From: Apoderus coryli
Taxonomy: Eukaryota; Arthropoda; Insecta; Coleoptera; Attelabidae
NCBI GenBank assembly: GCA_911728435.2
Contig: OU452206.1
Location: forward strand, 14,724,297-14,788,296
Length of the DNA stretch: 64,000 nucleotides
Direction of reading: 5' to 3'
Shown: positions 13,707 through 25,632 of the stretch, piece after piece
Numbering within the stretch: the first letter of the stretch is position 1
How the letters are laid out: each line of letters opens with the position of its first letter
The notes under the pieces: generated by a model
The model's input: only the letters and a program-made list of their open reading frames with translations
What the model was told of the DNA's origin: nothing
Database searches by the model: none
Position numbers and translations under genes: made by a program

Positions 13707-16700
13707 ATGTCCCGAAAAAGAAGTAGGAGTCGATCGGAAGAGATGATGTCATCGAATCATCGTTTAATACAGCCTGTAACTTTGGTAAGTTTGTTTTAAA
13801 TGCTGATTTTAAAAAGGCCAAGGTTTGTTATGCTACCTGTGCTTTTCTCTTATCGAGTGCTCACTTTGTTATGTAATGAAGTGCAAAATATAGAACAATA
13901 AGGCTAGATAAATAGGTAGGTACTGTATAATATTATATCAATTATTTTGTAAAGGTTATTACCCACATAACGACATTGATGCCTTTAGGACTGAATATCT
14001 GGGTAGATAAATATTTATTTACTACATAAATATTTGTATAAACATTGTCAATAATTAAGTGTAGCATCTCATAACAAAAAAACATACAAAAGTAAAAATA
14101 TAAAAGACTAGATATTAATATTAAGTATGGTAGGTACCTAACTATAATATACTTAGTCTGAAGCGAGTAGGGCTGAAAGAATCACAGCCCTTTGTAGCGT
14201 AATGATGAAACCTTCAATTAGTATTTATAGTTTCTAATCTTGCGAATCGCAATAAGCATGTAATACCCAATCTAACAATATAGGCTTCCAATGTTCTGTA
14301 ATCAAAAACACTTAGTTGTTGGGAGTTGGGGCTATAATACCTACCAGCCCCATTCCAGATTATTTGAACCTTTGAATATTTTACTAAGTACTATTTACGT
14401 ATATTGAATCCATCATTTAGTATTGTTTGTAGGTATTATAAGTAATATGTAGGTACATATTTGTTTTATGATTATTTTTTAAATGTATTAAATGTCTAAT
14501 TTTCATCCACAACAGTAATTTCCCGTTAAATTTGTTTTATATAAAGTTATCATACTTGCCAGTATTTTTAGAACTTAAATACACAACATGTGGACGATAT
14601 AGGGTGGACCAAAAAAAGTTCGTATACTTACAAGAATCGTCGTTTTTTTTTTTTATTATCGTTGTTAGGTACTTATATGAATTTAGTACCAGATTTTACC
14701 TACTTTATTTGGGTAAAGGTTATAGATTGAATAATATGAAACAATTTCATTTTAGAGTTAAAAAAATCGATAATAACTTCACTTAAAAAAACTAAAAATA
14801 AAATAAATGTTGAATAAGAATATTAAAATTACGTCAAAGTTTATTAAAAAGTTCGTATCGTCTAAGGGAGTACTAATACTTGGTCTTGCTTTTTGCAAAA
14901 CAAAGACCAGTCACGCTCATCAATAGATTCTACTATTCTAAAAAACATTTCATTAGCACTTATGTATTCTGCTGGTAAAAGAGTTATTTAAGTTTAAGAG
15001 CAGCTATAGAAAACGCCTTATCAGGACAAGTAAGCACAACCCTTTGAAAACGACTGCTGTCCGAAGTCGACGACCCTTTCGTATTGTGGGATAAATCGTA
15101 TACTAATTATATTATTTCAGATATTATTTACCTTTTTCTGTCAATAAATGTGCAAAATGTTATACAAGTAGTTCTAAAATGCTTAAAAACCAAACAATTA
15201 TTAGTTTTCACTTTCCAGCAGGGGGAAAGTATTGTGAACGCGCTAAAAAAAATTAAATTAAAGACGGATACAACCATTTTGAAGTTCCCTGAGACGATTA
15301 AAACCATTTCCAGATGGAAGTCTGTCTGTCGTGTGTGTGTCTGTATGTATTCTTCCACGATAGCGCCCAAACGTTTTAACCATTTGAGCTAAATTTTGGT
15401 ATATGAGTTTGAGGCAGTCCTAGGATGGTTATATTAATAATAACAACCGCTAAATTTTCATATATCAGTAGGGGTCGAGTGATACATCATTTTAAAACTT
15501 TACAGCGATATGTCACTTTTGATATTTGTCCCCATAATTCTCGAGAGAATAGCATCTCTTTGCCATAATAATAATTATTAAAATTCTGTTTCGTTATGCA
15601 GGTCATAATATATTCTAGATCTAGATTATATTATAACTTCTCTGGAAAGTTTTGGGGTGACACAACCCATTTTTTTCATTAACTAATGAAGTTGTTTTGT
15701 TTTGCACCTACACATATTTTGCGAGTATATCGCGGAGGATATACAATTGTCTATATGTTTCTGGTAATAAACAGTAATGATAATAACATTAATTAACAAT
15801 ACTCAATTTACATTTGAATGTAATGTAATTTTAATAAATAGGATAAGGTTTTATTTAAATTAATTTGAAATAGGTAATTATATAATATGTTCATAGTTTA
15901 ACTTTTTTTAGTTAATTTAACTCGGTATTTTGTTGTACAAATTTCAGTAACTACTTATTAGTAATTCTTAGTATCAAAATTCAAATGAAATAGGTATCTT
16001 ATACATAGTTTCGAATACGAAGCCCAAAAGTGTCCCAACGTAACTGGGAGAGTTTAGCACGACTGCTGTATGTGGCCATGCAGAAGACTGACGACTCAAA
16101 TCGATTAAGACTTCAATTTTTCCAAATAATATACCATTATATTAAGTACTAACAGATGTAAAAAAGATATAACTGGTACCCAAATAACCTCATTTTACGA
16201 CAAAAATTGACTTGAAAGAAATCGAGAACCAAAATAAGAAAATGTTTTAAAAACATATTGTTACCTACATGTTTATTGAATTGTTTTTACCAGATATTTA
16301 ATTAATTATACATAATATATCGTATAGCGCGGAAATTTTGAAACATTTTGGTATCAAATAGCCAAACAATTGTGCGAAATGTATAAAAAAAAAAAGATAA
16401 AACATTAGTATTTGACCCGACGAATGTTATTGTGAACAAAACTGCCTACCAAACGGACACATTTAATTTGACGCGGACGCTCAAAATGTCAACTTTCTTT
16501 TATTAATAGAGATACAAGAAATGTATCGATATATTCCATTCGATTTCTCAGCCTATAAAATCCATGCCATTTTAAGATTGAACTATTGCCTCGAGGACTG
16601 CAACTGAGTCTATTGGCCGCTTCTAAATGAAATAAAGTAAGTAGACCCAGGTATTAGCAAGGTACTGGTCCCGAACGTATTTCTTAGGGCTATGTGTGTA

Positions 16701-19700
16701 GCTATTCCCTGTTACTTAGTCTCTCACGTGCTGTGTTGTTGATGTCGGTCTCTTGATTTAAAAAAGAGGGCGAGTTAAATTTGAATGTGTCTCGTATATA
16801 TTTGTACCGGGTGTACAGATAAGAAAGGACGTCGGCGGTATCTAATAATAATATTAAGTATTCCTCTAGGTGTTGCCCCGCTAAATTCACGTAATTTAAT
16901 TTTTCGAAAGATGGTTTAATGCCGTCGACACACAGGGTCCCATTAAAAGAGTGTCGTTTGTTTTTATGTTTTTTTTGTTTGTGTTTTTATGTTTTTTTTT
17001 TAATGTGATTTTGTGTGTGATACAATAATTGATCGGTATTGCAGGCCAAAAGTAATGCTGCACCTTATAGCGATGAAGCTGGCCCCACACAAATACGCGC
17101 TGAATGTGATTATAACGTAAAAATAACGTATGACATGGCCAAAAATGGTACAGCACCACGTCCCGTTAGAGTCTACGCAGATGGTGCCTTTGATTTGTTC
17201 CACTATGGACATGCTAGATTATTGATGCAGGCTAAGAATGTCTTTCCCAATGTCTATCTCATTGTAGGAGGTGATTAATTTTTAAATATTTGTTTATAAT
17301 TATTATGGCTTGAATTACTAAGAAAAATGATATTATATGAGATGATAAGGCAACACAGGTTTTGGTTTAAAGACATCGACGTATTTTAAGTTTAAACGAA
17401 GGTTGAGGTTGAGAGAAAATTAAATCTTTAAGCGAAGTTTGGTTGTGAAATAAACTTTGACATTGGCTTTGAAACTCCATTTAAACTCAATTTCTCTTGG
17501 ATCACTTCAGGTGGAAATGGCGCCTAATTTTTGAGGAGTAAACTTTTTCATCAAAGACCGCGACTTTTAAAAAGTTTTATAAGTTTGGTTCATGAATTAA
17601 ATTTATTTAATTTGCATTCATGTGTCAGGGCGATACTAGGTATACACTGTATCCAAGATAATAATGGGACAGCATTGGAATCTTGGAAACGGAGTTACAA
17701 AGTTGTACAATTTAAATACCTTTTAAATGGTGTTTTCAAAATTAAACTAACTTTAGCCGTTTTCGAGAATTTTTGCGATTTTGGTTTTAATTTATTTCTG
17801 ACATTATTTTTACAGATATAAAAAAATGAAAAGCACTTTGTTATTGTTACTTTTTGAGGAGAAAAAGATTGCGTTTACAAATTTTCACTACGACGTTTCG
17901 TTTATGGAAAACCATCATCAACTTGGTTTTTTTCAATACGGCCCTGGAGTTTTTATTGTTAAATTTAACGCCATTTTCAATTCAAAAATAGGTGGTATAT
18001 CCGATGTAAGGGTTTAAACAAGTTTTCAGTGTTTTTAGCTGTTATATAAAATTATTCAGGAAAAATCGCCATAGCTTGGCCATACCGACTGGAATGCAGA
18101 GTAGTAGGTTTTGCAAAAACAAACATTGATTTAATATTATTTAATAATAATAATAAAGCCTTTATTTTTGAATGGGCGAAGGCTAGCCAAACCCATAACA
18201 CAAAGTAAACAATACAAAACAAAAGAAGAAAACAACCCAAATAATATAAAGTAGACTACAAATAATTCAAAATAAAAAGAAAATACAATAATAAATCTCA
18301 TTGACATGAAAGTAAATGTTCTTTTAACCAGTTCATAAACTTATAGGGTGTTACATTCAGTAAATCTAGATATTGTTAGTTGAACATAGTTACAGAATTA
18401 TAAGTGAAACTTCTTAGAAACATGGCTGTCCTATACAGGGGCATTGTGGGCTTATCTTGGTTCCTCAGTTGGAGGGTGTGGATTGACTGACGAAACACAA
18501 GCTTAATCCTCAAATAGACAATTTATTTCTGTCTCAGTAAAACATGTTATTTTGTACGCGGTTTTTTAAATTTAGTTGAAATTTTAGTGCTTTTTGAAGT
18601 TATTAAATAAAACGCCTTTCTCTCTTGGCGATTTTTTTTTTTGAATAATTTTAAATAACAGCTAAAAACACTGAAAACTTGTTTAAACCATTACGTGCGA
18701 TATACCACCTATTTTTGGAGTGAAAATGGCTTTAAATTTATTAATAAAAAATCCATGGCCGTATTAAAAAAAAAACAGGTTGATGATGATTTTTCAAAAA
18801 CGAAACGTTGTAGTGAAAATTTGTAAACGCTATCTTATTCTGCTCAAAAAGTAACAATGACAAAGTGCTTTTCATTTTTTAATATCTGTAAAAATAATGT
18901 CAGAAATAAATAAAAACTAAAATCGCAAAAAATTGTTTTTTCAAAAATTCTCGAAAACGGCTAAAGTTAGTTTTATTTTGAAAACACCATTTACAAGGTG
19001 TTTAAATTGTACAACTTTTCTCTAATTCAACCGACATTGTAACTTCTACCGTTTCCAAGATGCTATCCCATTCTTATTTTGGACACAGTGTATTTATTTA
19101 AAAAGTATTACTTAAGTATATTAAAAAATTGTAACATCACCATCGATAATCTCATCAGGTATTTTATAATCTTGAACAAAACAAGTTCCATTAAAAAAGA
19201 ATGTGAGCCGTAAAATTGCTTGGAAGTTTAAGGTCAATGTCAAATTTCTAAAGATTTCATGTGTGTTAATTGGAACATATTTTTCCGTAAGTTGTTGGTC
19301 TTAAAGTATTTTATACAATAATATCATTTTTCTTTTATTTTTCAAATAATTCAAAAAATAAAGATTGTGTAGTCGTATATAAAAAGTCACTATCTGCAAT
19401 TCGTTTACTCTAAAGGGACGATAATGAAAATTGGTGTTATTGAGTTTTTCTGTAATTGTGGAAATGTACTTGGTTACTGTGTTAGGTAATTTTTGAACCA
19501 GCATTCAAAGCCTTTCTTTATTTGTCGTTTTGATCCAAATTAGAAACAAAAGGTTTTGATTGACATTTTTCTTGTTTTCGTACTTTATGAGCCCCCCTGT
19601 AAAATACAACTTCTCCTTCGTATGATGAACATAAGTATATTATGTACAATATTACAATTTCGACTACAGTTCTTATAAAATAAATGCATATAAATCGATC

Positions 19701-21937
19701 AGCATTGTTCTGCAGCTAATTTATATAAATTATATTCTGCAAATAACATCCTTTACATTTAAGTTAAATTTAATACGCAAAATATTACTTATAGAGGTTC
19801 AAGAAAAAACAAAACATTTATAAAAATTGAACAAAAACCTTCGAATTAACGTGATTTTTTACTTGAATAGTTAGTCACGTATACTTAATGTGATGATAAC
19901 ATAAAACCATAAAATGCTTACATTATTTTAATGGCAAATAAAAGTCTCTACGTACTATAGGTATACATATTTAGCACCATTGATGGTGTGATTAGGGTCA
20001 GTTAGGATTGACCAGGCAGCAAGTTACATATTTAGCAGAAATACCCCACTGGGCATCGTTATAACAAACACTTCAACAAAAATGTAATTTAGACTATCAC
20101 GTCACGTGAGGTCACATCGGCAAGATCTCACATGCTGTCACGCCTTAGAAAAAGACTCCGTAACACCGCAGATCATTTTTATATCATAATTTGTGTTTGT
20201 CATGATGGAAATTGAAACTTGTAGCTCCTCCGAGTTGGAAGACGAAGAAATAAATGGTTTCAGAATTAATTGTCCGCATTTATTTTCGGATGACCAAAGA
20301 TTAAAGGAAATTTTTTGGACGGAATTATTAAAGATGGCATAATTAATTAATATTTTGTCCGTTTTTAGTAAAATTTCACTGTCAGCACCCAAAGCATCTA
20401 GCACTTGTGTCGAAAATATAAATTAGCAGCCACAAAATTATGCTTTCTTGTATATTTTGCTGTGAGCTGCATGAGGTTACTTCTAAACCTGTTTATAAGC
20501 ACGCATAAATTGTATTGCAGATTTTTCGGACATGCTGTGACATTACGTAATAGCATGTAACCTCACGCCACGTGATAACAGTCTGTTTGCGCCTTTAAAG
20601 TGGAAAGTAAGGTACAAATTAAGAAAAAGCCATTTGCGACCTCTTTGTGAAACTACCCTTTATTAAAAAATCCACTAGCATAGGATGATAGAGGTGGTGG
20701 CTTTTTCTTGTGTGTGTCAGTCTCTAAGTACTTAGAAATATCTTCTTTTGTTTAATTCATTTTTTTGCTATTATTACTTGTACGACATCACATATGTTTA
20801 TTTTTTGTTTATTTGTAATTATTTTAAGAGTTGTGCTAGTCCAGTCGGTAGGAAATTTTAACTATTTAGGGATAGGTCCTGTATAAAAATACAATTGTGT
20901 AAAATATATCACATCGCGCCATCTAGCGGAATAGTAATAAATTACTGGTTAGGAGCCTCCTGAACGCTCCCGCACAAGAATAGAAATCTTCACTACTACC
21001 AAATGGCAACTTTTGTAACCAATAATGGATTTTTATTCAAGAAATAGAAAAACTACTAGATCAACCATCACGGATGTCGTGGATTGACGAATCGGCCATC
21101 TGGTGAGTGTCTAGTGAATGAAAAATTGTATTTTTATTGGGACCTATTCATAAATAATGTTCCAACTGTCCTAATTTAAATCAACAGTTTTCGTACACCG
21201 CAGACTGGGCTATTGGTTGCCTGGGACTCTAGTTGGTCATAACTACCTGAATTTCAGTTTGTAGCGATGCTGTCATACACGAGAACAAAGGTCGCACCGT
21301 ACAACCCGAAGAAGAACGTTACGATGCTGTCAAACATTGCCGTTACGTTGACGAAATCCTTATTGACGCCCCCTGGGAGTATAATGACGAATTTTTCACC
21401 AAATACAAGATTGACTTTGTGGCGCATGATGACATACCTTATCCAACTGAAAACCATGACGATGTTTATGAGGATTTGAAGCATCGAAACATGTTTATAC
21501 CGACTCAACGTACCGACGGTATCTCCACATCGGAGGTGGTGACTCGTATTGTGCGAAATTATGATATGTATGCTAGAAGGAATTTGGCTCGGGGGTATTC
21601 AGCCAAAGAGTTAAACGTATCGTTCATAAAAGAGAAGAAATTCTTGTTGCAAAATAAGATGTGTGAATTGAAGACGTTTATTGAGACTATCGGTGAGAGG
21701 ACTGATGATGTTATTACACGTTGGGAGGATATGTCTCGAGAATTTATCGATTCTTTCGTGAAGAAATTCTTCAGGAGACCATTGAAGATGTTGAAGAATT
21801 CGAAGGATAAGATTTTCAAGGCTATAACGCCAGATGTATCTAGTGATGATGATGAATATGATAATTTTAATGCTGAGAAACCTGAGAATAATAATAATGA
21901 TTATTACACAAGGGTTAAACGTAGGAGATTAGAATGA
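13707..21937 (+). CDS. Pcyt1: CTP:phosphocholine cytidylyltransferase (CCT), paralog A
   Basis: Three coding exons, 13707-13784, 17045-17270 and 21258-21937 (TGA), give 327 residues. The enzyme makes CDP-choline, the rate-limiting step of the Kennedy pathway for phosphatidylcholine. Exon 1 encodes a basic start, [14 protein letters not shown], a likely nuclear localisation signal. Exon 2 has the nucleotidyltransferase signature with HYGH ([20 protein letters not shown]). Exon 3 holds the rest of the catalytic domain ([31 protein letters not shown]) and RTDGISTS, where the family has RTEGIST. It then encodes the amphipathic membrane-sensing helix region and an acidic, Asn-rich tail ending KRRRLE. 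The last exon is one uninterrupted 680-nt block, whereas the neighbouring paralog has four introns there. AATAAA at 21976 is a likely polyadenylation signal. Introns of 3.3 and 4.0 kb are packed with repeats. The E-to-D change and RNMF in place of the usual G-M-F suggest altered activity; that is inference. Confidence 0.93.
14600..15100 (-). mobile_element. Decayed Tc1-like transposon fragment in CCT-A intron 1
   Basis: Left end at about 14602 reads GGGTGGACCAAAAAAAGTTC; a short inverted match (CGAACTTTTTAATAAAC) lies near 14850. Read on the minus strand, about 14980-14870 gives [20 protein letters not shown] and then [19 protein letters not shown] with a stop. About 15085-14990 gives a fragment that could be the N-terminal helix-turn-helix. 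The middle with the DDE residues is missing. It could be another mariner-family element; the assignment is moderate. Confidence 0.45.
15101..17044. other. CCT-A intron 1 remainder; anonymous repeats
   Basis: AT-rich intronic sequence. The block 15200-15560 (TCTGTCTGTCGTGTGTGTGTC and flanks) looks like part of a dispersed repeat because of its higher GC and simple TCTG/TGTG runs, but no second copy lies in the window. No exon with supported coding content was found. Confidence 0.35.
17641..19092. repeat. Long inverted repeat (fold-back element), ~430-bp arms and ~550-bp loop
   Basis: Left arm about 17641-18070 (starts TACACTGTATCCAAGATAA), right arm about 18627-19092 (ends TTATTTTGGACACAGTGTA). 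The arms align in inverted orientation over almost their whole length with many small differences. Examples are ATGAAAAGCACTTTG versus CAAAGTGCTTTTCAT and CAAGTTTTCAGTG versus CACTGAAAACTTG. It lies entirely in CCT-A intron 2, so the primary transcript could form a long hairpin. No transposase is encoded. Confidence 0.8.
18130..18540 (-). mobile_element. Probable non-LTR retrotransposon 3' fragment in the loop of the fold-back element
   Basis: On the minus strand the segment ends with AATAAAGGC followed by repeated TTATTATTATT (plus strand 18138-18160), a tail style seen at the 3' ends of several LINE families. No protein frame is kept, so the call rests on the tail alone. Confidence 0.3.
20096..20576. 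mobile_element. Non-autonomous DNA transposon with 22-bp terminal inverted repeats
   Basis: The ends, 20096-20117 (ATCACGTCACGTGAGGTCAC) and 20555-20576 (inverted, ATCACGTGGCGTGAGGTTAC), match at about 19 of 22 positions. Inside is a minus-strand open frame 20138-20404 (88 codons) that I do not recognise. It may be a transposase remnant or chance. No clear target duplication is visible. Confidence 0.55.
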
Positions 21938-22155
21938 TTTATAGGGAAACGACGCGATTAGCTTTTAGTACAAAGAATAAAAATATCCTCTATATACAAC
22001 GAAGAAAAAATATTTTTCCTCGGTGGGTTGGCCTGAAGCAACTCAGATAAATCTACCTTCATCCTCCTCCGAGTTTACTTTTTTAAATCACAGCTCGACA
22101 TGCGCAGCGCGTGAGATAATCAGTAGGTAGGACCTCGGGGGGAAGAAGCATCTTC

Positions 22156-22233
22156 ATGGAGGAGAACCGTGGGTCATACACTACATCTGAGAAAAGAGCT
22201 CGGGTGGGAGTAGGGGGAACCGGGAGAGAAGGC
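22156..22233 (+). CDS. Possible first coding exon of CCT paralog B (speculative)
   Basis: The second cytidylyltransferase gene needs an upstream exon ending in phase 0. This GC-richer stretch, 218 nt after the end of paralog A, opens with ATG and reads MEENRGSYTTSEKRAR. It ends at a phase-0 donor, either GTGGGA at 22204 or GTTAGT at 22234. A short leader with a KRAR-type basic cluster would fit the nuclear localisation signal at the start of this enzyme family. Both donors are weak. The alternative is that paralog B uses the first exon of paralog A (13707-13784), which is also phase 0. Confidence 0.25.
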
Positions 22234-22547
22234 GTTAGTGAAGACGAAAACTCACTCACCAGTGATGGATACTGTCGGATGCAAGATGTCGCTAAAGCTG
22301 CTTATCGTAACACCTGTGGTAGACTCATTCAATAACACTTTTACAGTCCAGGCTTGGTCCTACTATTTTTTGCTCTATTATTATTATTTCGTTGAAATGA
22401 TTTTGTCTGCATATCTCAAAAATTTAAATAAGTCAGAAAAGAAAGATTCAGGTAAGTTTGTATTTTATCAATCGATTTTAAAGTAGTGAGGTAGTTGGTT
22501 TAGTTTAAGATGTTATAATTATTGTTAAATTTGCTTCACACTACCAT

Positions 22548-22836
22548 GCTTTCACCACCGTTTCGTTGATCCACAATCCACAACTCATCAGTGGGGATCC
22601 GCGGACAGCAGGCAATGTGATTCAAATTTTCTACGTTTATGAAGAGCTTATACTAGCACGAGATACCAAATGGCAACAAGATGTTTGTGGTGACATCTAG
22701 TGTGAGCAGGCAATATATAAGTTCACAACCGATGGCCGGACAAGTAGTAACAAGTCCAGTAAATCCTATTGCCAACACTAGGCTTTATTTATGAATTGCT
22801 TGTTACATAATGTAACAAGACTTTAAGTTATGTTTG
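22548..22836. mobile_element. Retroposon-like insertion flanked by 21-bp direct repeats
   Basis: The 21-mer at 22527-22547, starting AAATTTGCTTCACACTACC, is repeated exactly at 22837-22857, on both sides of a 289-bp segment. Part of the segment (about 22690-22785: GACATCTAGTGTGAGCAGG, ATGGCCGGACAAG, ATCCTATTGCCAACACT) recurs at about 35234-35340. A long perfect target duplication points to target-primed insertion of a SINE- or LINE-like element. No poly(A) or coding frame is visible. Confidence 0.6.
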
Positions 22837-22865
22837 AAATTTGCTTCACACTACCATCGAATATT

Positions 22866-22975
22866 AACTATAGACAAGAAGGGTCAGTAGACGCTAAAAA
22901 CGGCATCGACTCGTCGCATTCCCAGCCAAATTTGTGGCCCGCTACTATATATACTATAAGATACTATAACTATAA
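22866..22975. repeat. Dispersed repeat, copy 1 (partner at 30851-30957)
   Basis: About 105 bp starting ACTATAGACAAGAAGGGTCA, then GTAGACGCTAAAAACGGCAT, and ending in ACTATATATACTATA. The second copy differs at only a few positions. It carries no protein-coding frame and is not an RNA gene I recognise. Confidence 0.6.
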
Positions 22976-23037
22976 TGGGGTAGTTTATGATGTTATACCT
23001 AATTATTATTTTTACTTTTTTATTTCCAATTGTTAAT

Positions 23038-23157
23038 GGCCGTTAACACCTACAGTGTTAGGCAGCACCTAACATTAGGGAAGGAATGAACCTTGTAATT
23101 TATTTGCACTTATTCTTTCCCTAACGTTAGGTGCTGCCTAAAATTTTTGGTAACGGC
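23038..23157. mobile_element. MITE copy 2 (TTAGGCAGCACC inverted-repeat family), uninterrupted
   Basis: Near-perfect hairpin. The left arm reads TTAGGCAGCACCTAACATTA then GGGAAGGAAT; the right arm is its inverse, CTAACGTTAGGTGCTGCCTAA. A looser outer pair GGCCGTTA / TAACGGCT extends the element to about 120 bp. It supplies the empty site for micro-palindrome insertion A at 10681. Confidence 0.75.
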
Positions 23158-24429
23158 TATGAATAATGTAGGGTTTTTATTGCCATCAGTTGTTTTTTTG
23201 GGAAATTCTGTGGGTCGCCAACTTTACAAGACCCATCAACCGGTTTGGGATTTAAGTTTGCAATTTGTTTCGTTGTAGTTCTTGCTTAATGTGCGGAGGG
23301 CCTTACGGAGTGTATTTTATTTCCATCATGCAGATTATTTTTTCGGAAAGTTAAAAAAGTTTGCCATATTACAATAGAAGTTTTTTTGGTATGTTTTTTA
23401 CTAGTAATTAATCGTAGAAAGCAACAATAAAAATTTACATAATAATAATCAAAAATTATAACGTTAATCAAAATAACTAGACATTATTAATTATAATAAA
23501 AATTGTTTAATTGTTAATAAGCCTTAAATAAAGGCGATGCATTACAAGCACATTTATTGTTTTAGTTAATTGGAACAAAGTTAATAATACATTGTTATTC
23601 TATTTATAGCATATTATAGTTTAAAAAATTGTTTAAAATGTTATAGATGTTGTGTAATAAATAATTCGTAGTTAGCTTTAAAATTTTATATACCTAATCT
23701 ATTTTATTATTATATTATAATAATATAATTATATATAAATAAAAATGTAAATAATTCATGATATATGTTTGTTTTTGTTTCTAACCTATTTTTGCTTACA
23801 TACATGTAATTTTACATTACTCATAAAACTTACAGCATGGGAATAATAACATATTATGTATTTTAATTGGAAAAGATAATCCACAACACGTTCTAGCTTC
23901 TATAGATAAGACAGGTATATATCGCGACTAAATCACAACGTAATGTGGGTTATTTTTTCGCTGTTTGAGCCTAACATATACACAAAAAGTAGCACAAAAT
24001 AAATAAATACACTTTCAAACGAAAATGTGCTACTTTATACCAACTAATATTTAAATACCGATTACGTTTAACTTTACACTGCATCTTAACTGCTATACTC
24101 GAAAGGCGAAGTGTCCAATAAAACCATAAACACAGAGTAAGTGAAATAAGAGTAGTTTCTTACATTGTCCTCCACATTAAACAACGTTTGAACACTTTGC
24201 CTTCCGTAATAATATCGAGTATGCTAATACTCACTAGGTACAATGCCTCATGTTGGTTTTAGTTCAGATATATTTTACGAAAGAACCACCTGTAATCCGC
24301 AGGTGAATGTGGGCTCTAACTTGAGGCTATTCAATGGTTACTGGTACCTTGAACTTAGACCTTTTTTTTTTATTAACCATTTTAAATATTTGAATGCTCC
24401 TGGTTTGGGTGGTGTTTGAAGGACAAGCT
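23158..24429. other. Intergenic AT-rich stretch, nothing recognised
   Basis: Between the two cytidylyltransferase genes. Only short frames without motifs and TA-rich low-complexity sequence (about 23690-23760) are visible. Confidence 0.4.
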
Positions 24430-25170
24430 AGAGTGCCTCCTTTCCTCCTACGCGTAATCTTAGATTTACGGATATGATTGCACAAATTCTAATAGTTTAA
24501 CAGACCATATGGCTATGTGTAGGAAATACCAAGCTCTAATCATCTGAATCCATGTTGTGTCGAAAATGTGCGGAAAATCAATCGAGATCCATATAAACAC
24601 CCATAATTAGGGGCAGCCTTTCTATCACGCGATATGTGGCTGTGAACTACTGAAACCATATGTCTGCAACATTAATGCCTTCCAATGGCGGCACCAAAAA
24701 GTTAGTAATCATGTCTGTACTGCTTACCGTTAATTGTAACGTTCTGACTATCATCATTTTTGATGACACACAGAACAATCGATGACTTTTCTGGACATAA
24801 TGGTGTTTCGCCTACGGATTATCATCGCTCCAAATGCGGTAGTTCGGCTTATTATGGCATCATTGAACAACATTTTTTTCTTCACGAAATTTACGGCAAA
24901 CAATTTGTAGATGTTTTTCCGGCATGAAATAAATTGCCAAACCAAACTAAACCTAAAACAGCCGGGGCGGTAGCCTCGCTGGCGACCATCGAAGTACACC
25001 TATGAGGAGCGCAGTTGCAACTTGGATGGGTGCTACCGCTTGAGGGTTCATGAACCGGACCACCAAGTTCTAGAATAAATGGTGATCCAAAGGCTGAAAT
25101 ACGCCATTCATATACGCTGGTGGTTGCACACCTGCAACCACGAATGGAGGACCAAACGCGTGTAAAAAAA
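24430..25170 (-). pseudogene. Decayed maT/Tc3-like mariner-family transposase
   Basis: On the minus strand, across frames, the segment gives VTINGKQYRH, then MITNFLVPPLEGINVADIWF followed by a stop where the family continues with the catalytic Asp region. Upstream (about 24990-24760) lies AFGAMIIRRRNTIMSRKVID. The order fits the Tc3-like 'VTVNGERY...MITDFF...VWFQQDGA' transposases common in insects. Stops and frameshifts show it is dead. Confidence 0.55.
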
Positions 25171-25632
25171 ACAAAACGACCGAATCAGATTCAAGGTTAG
25201 CTATTATTTTGATATAAAAAAACCTTTAATGACAATTACGAAAAGATGTTTTAGTGCGTAAATATATTTCCACTTATGACTTCGTCGTAATACCAATACT
25301 GCCAAAAAGGACAAACATTTGAGAGAAAATATAACTTCCTTTAATAAAATCAGGGGTTTAGTAGAAAGACAAAATCACATTCTACAAATACTATCTCTCT
25401 GATTCTTCGAATAAGCGAACTTCCAAACAATATTTTGCCTTGCTATCATCATCAGAGTCAACTACTTGTAAATACAAACTGCATTTATTTTCCACGAGCA
25501 GCTTGTACGATGAAAACTGATGACTCATTTGTTTTTAGACATTTTAACGTATCTAAAATACTTAGTCAACCTAACCTGTCTTTGATAATTCATTTTCTAT
25601 ACCCTCTTAATATATTTTAATATTATTTTTAG

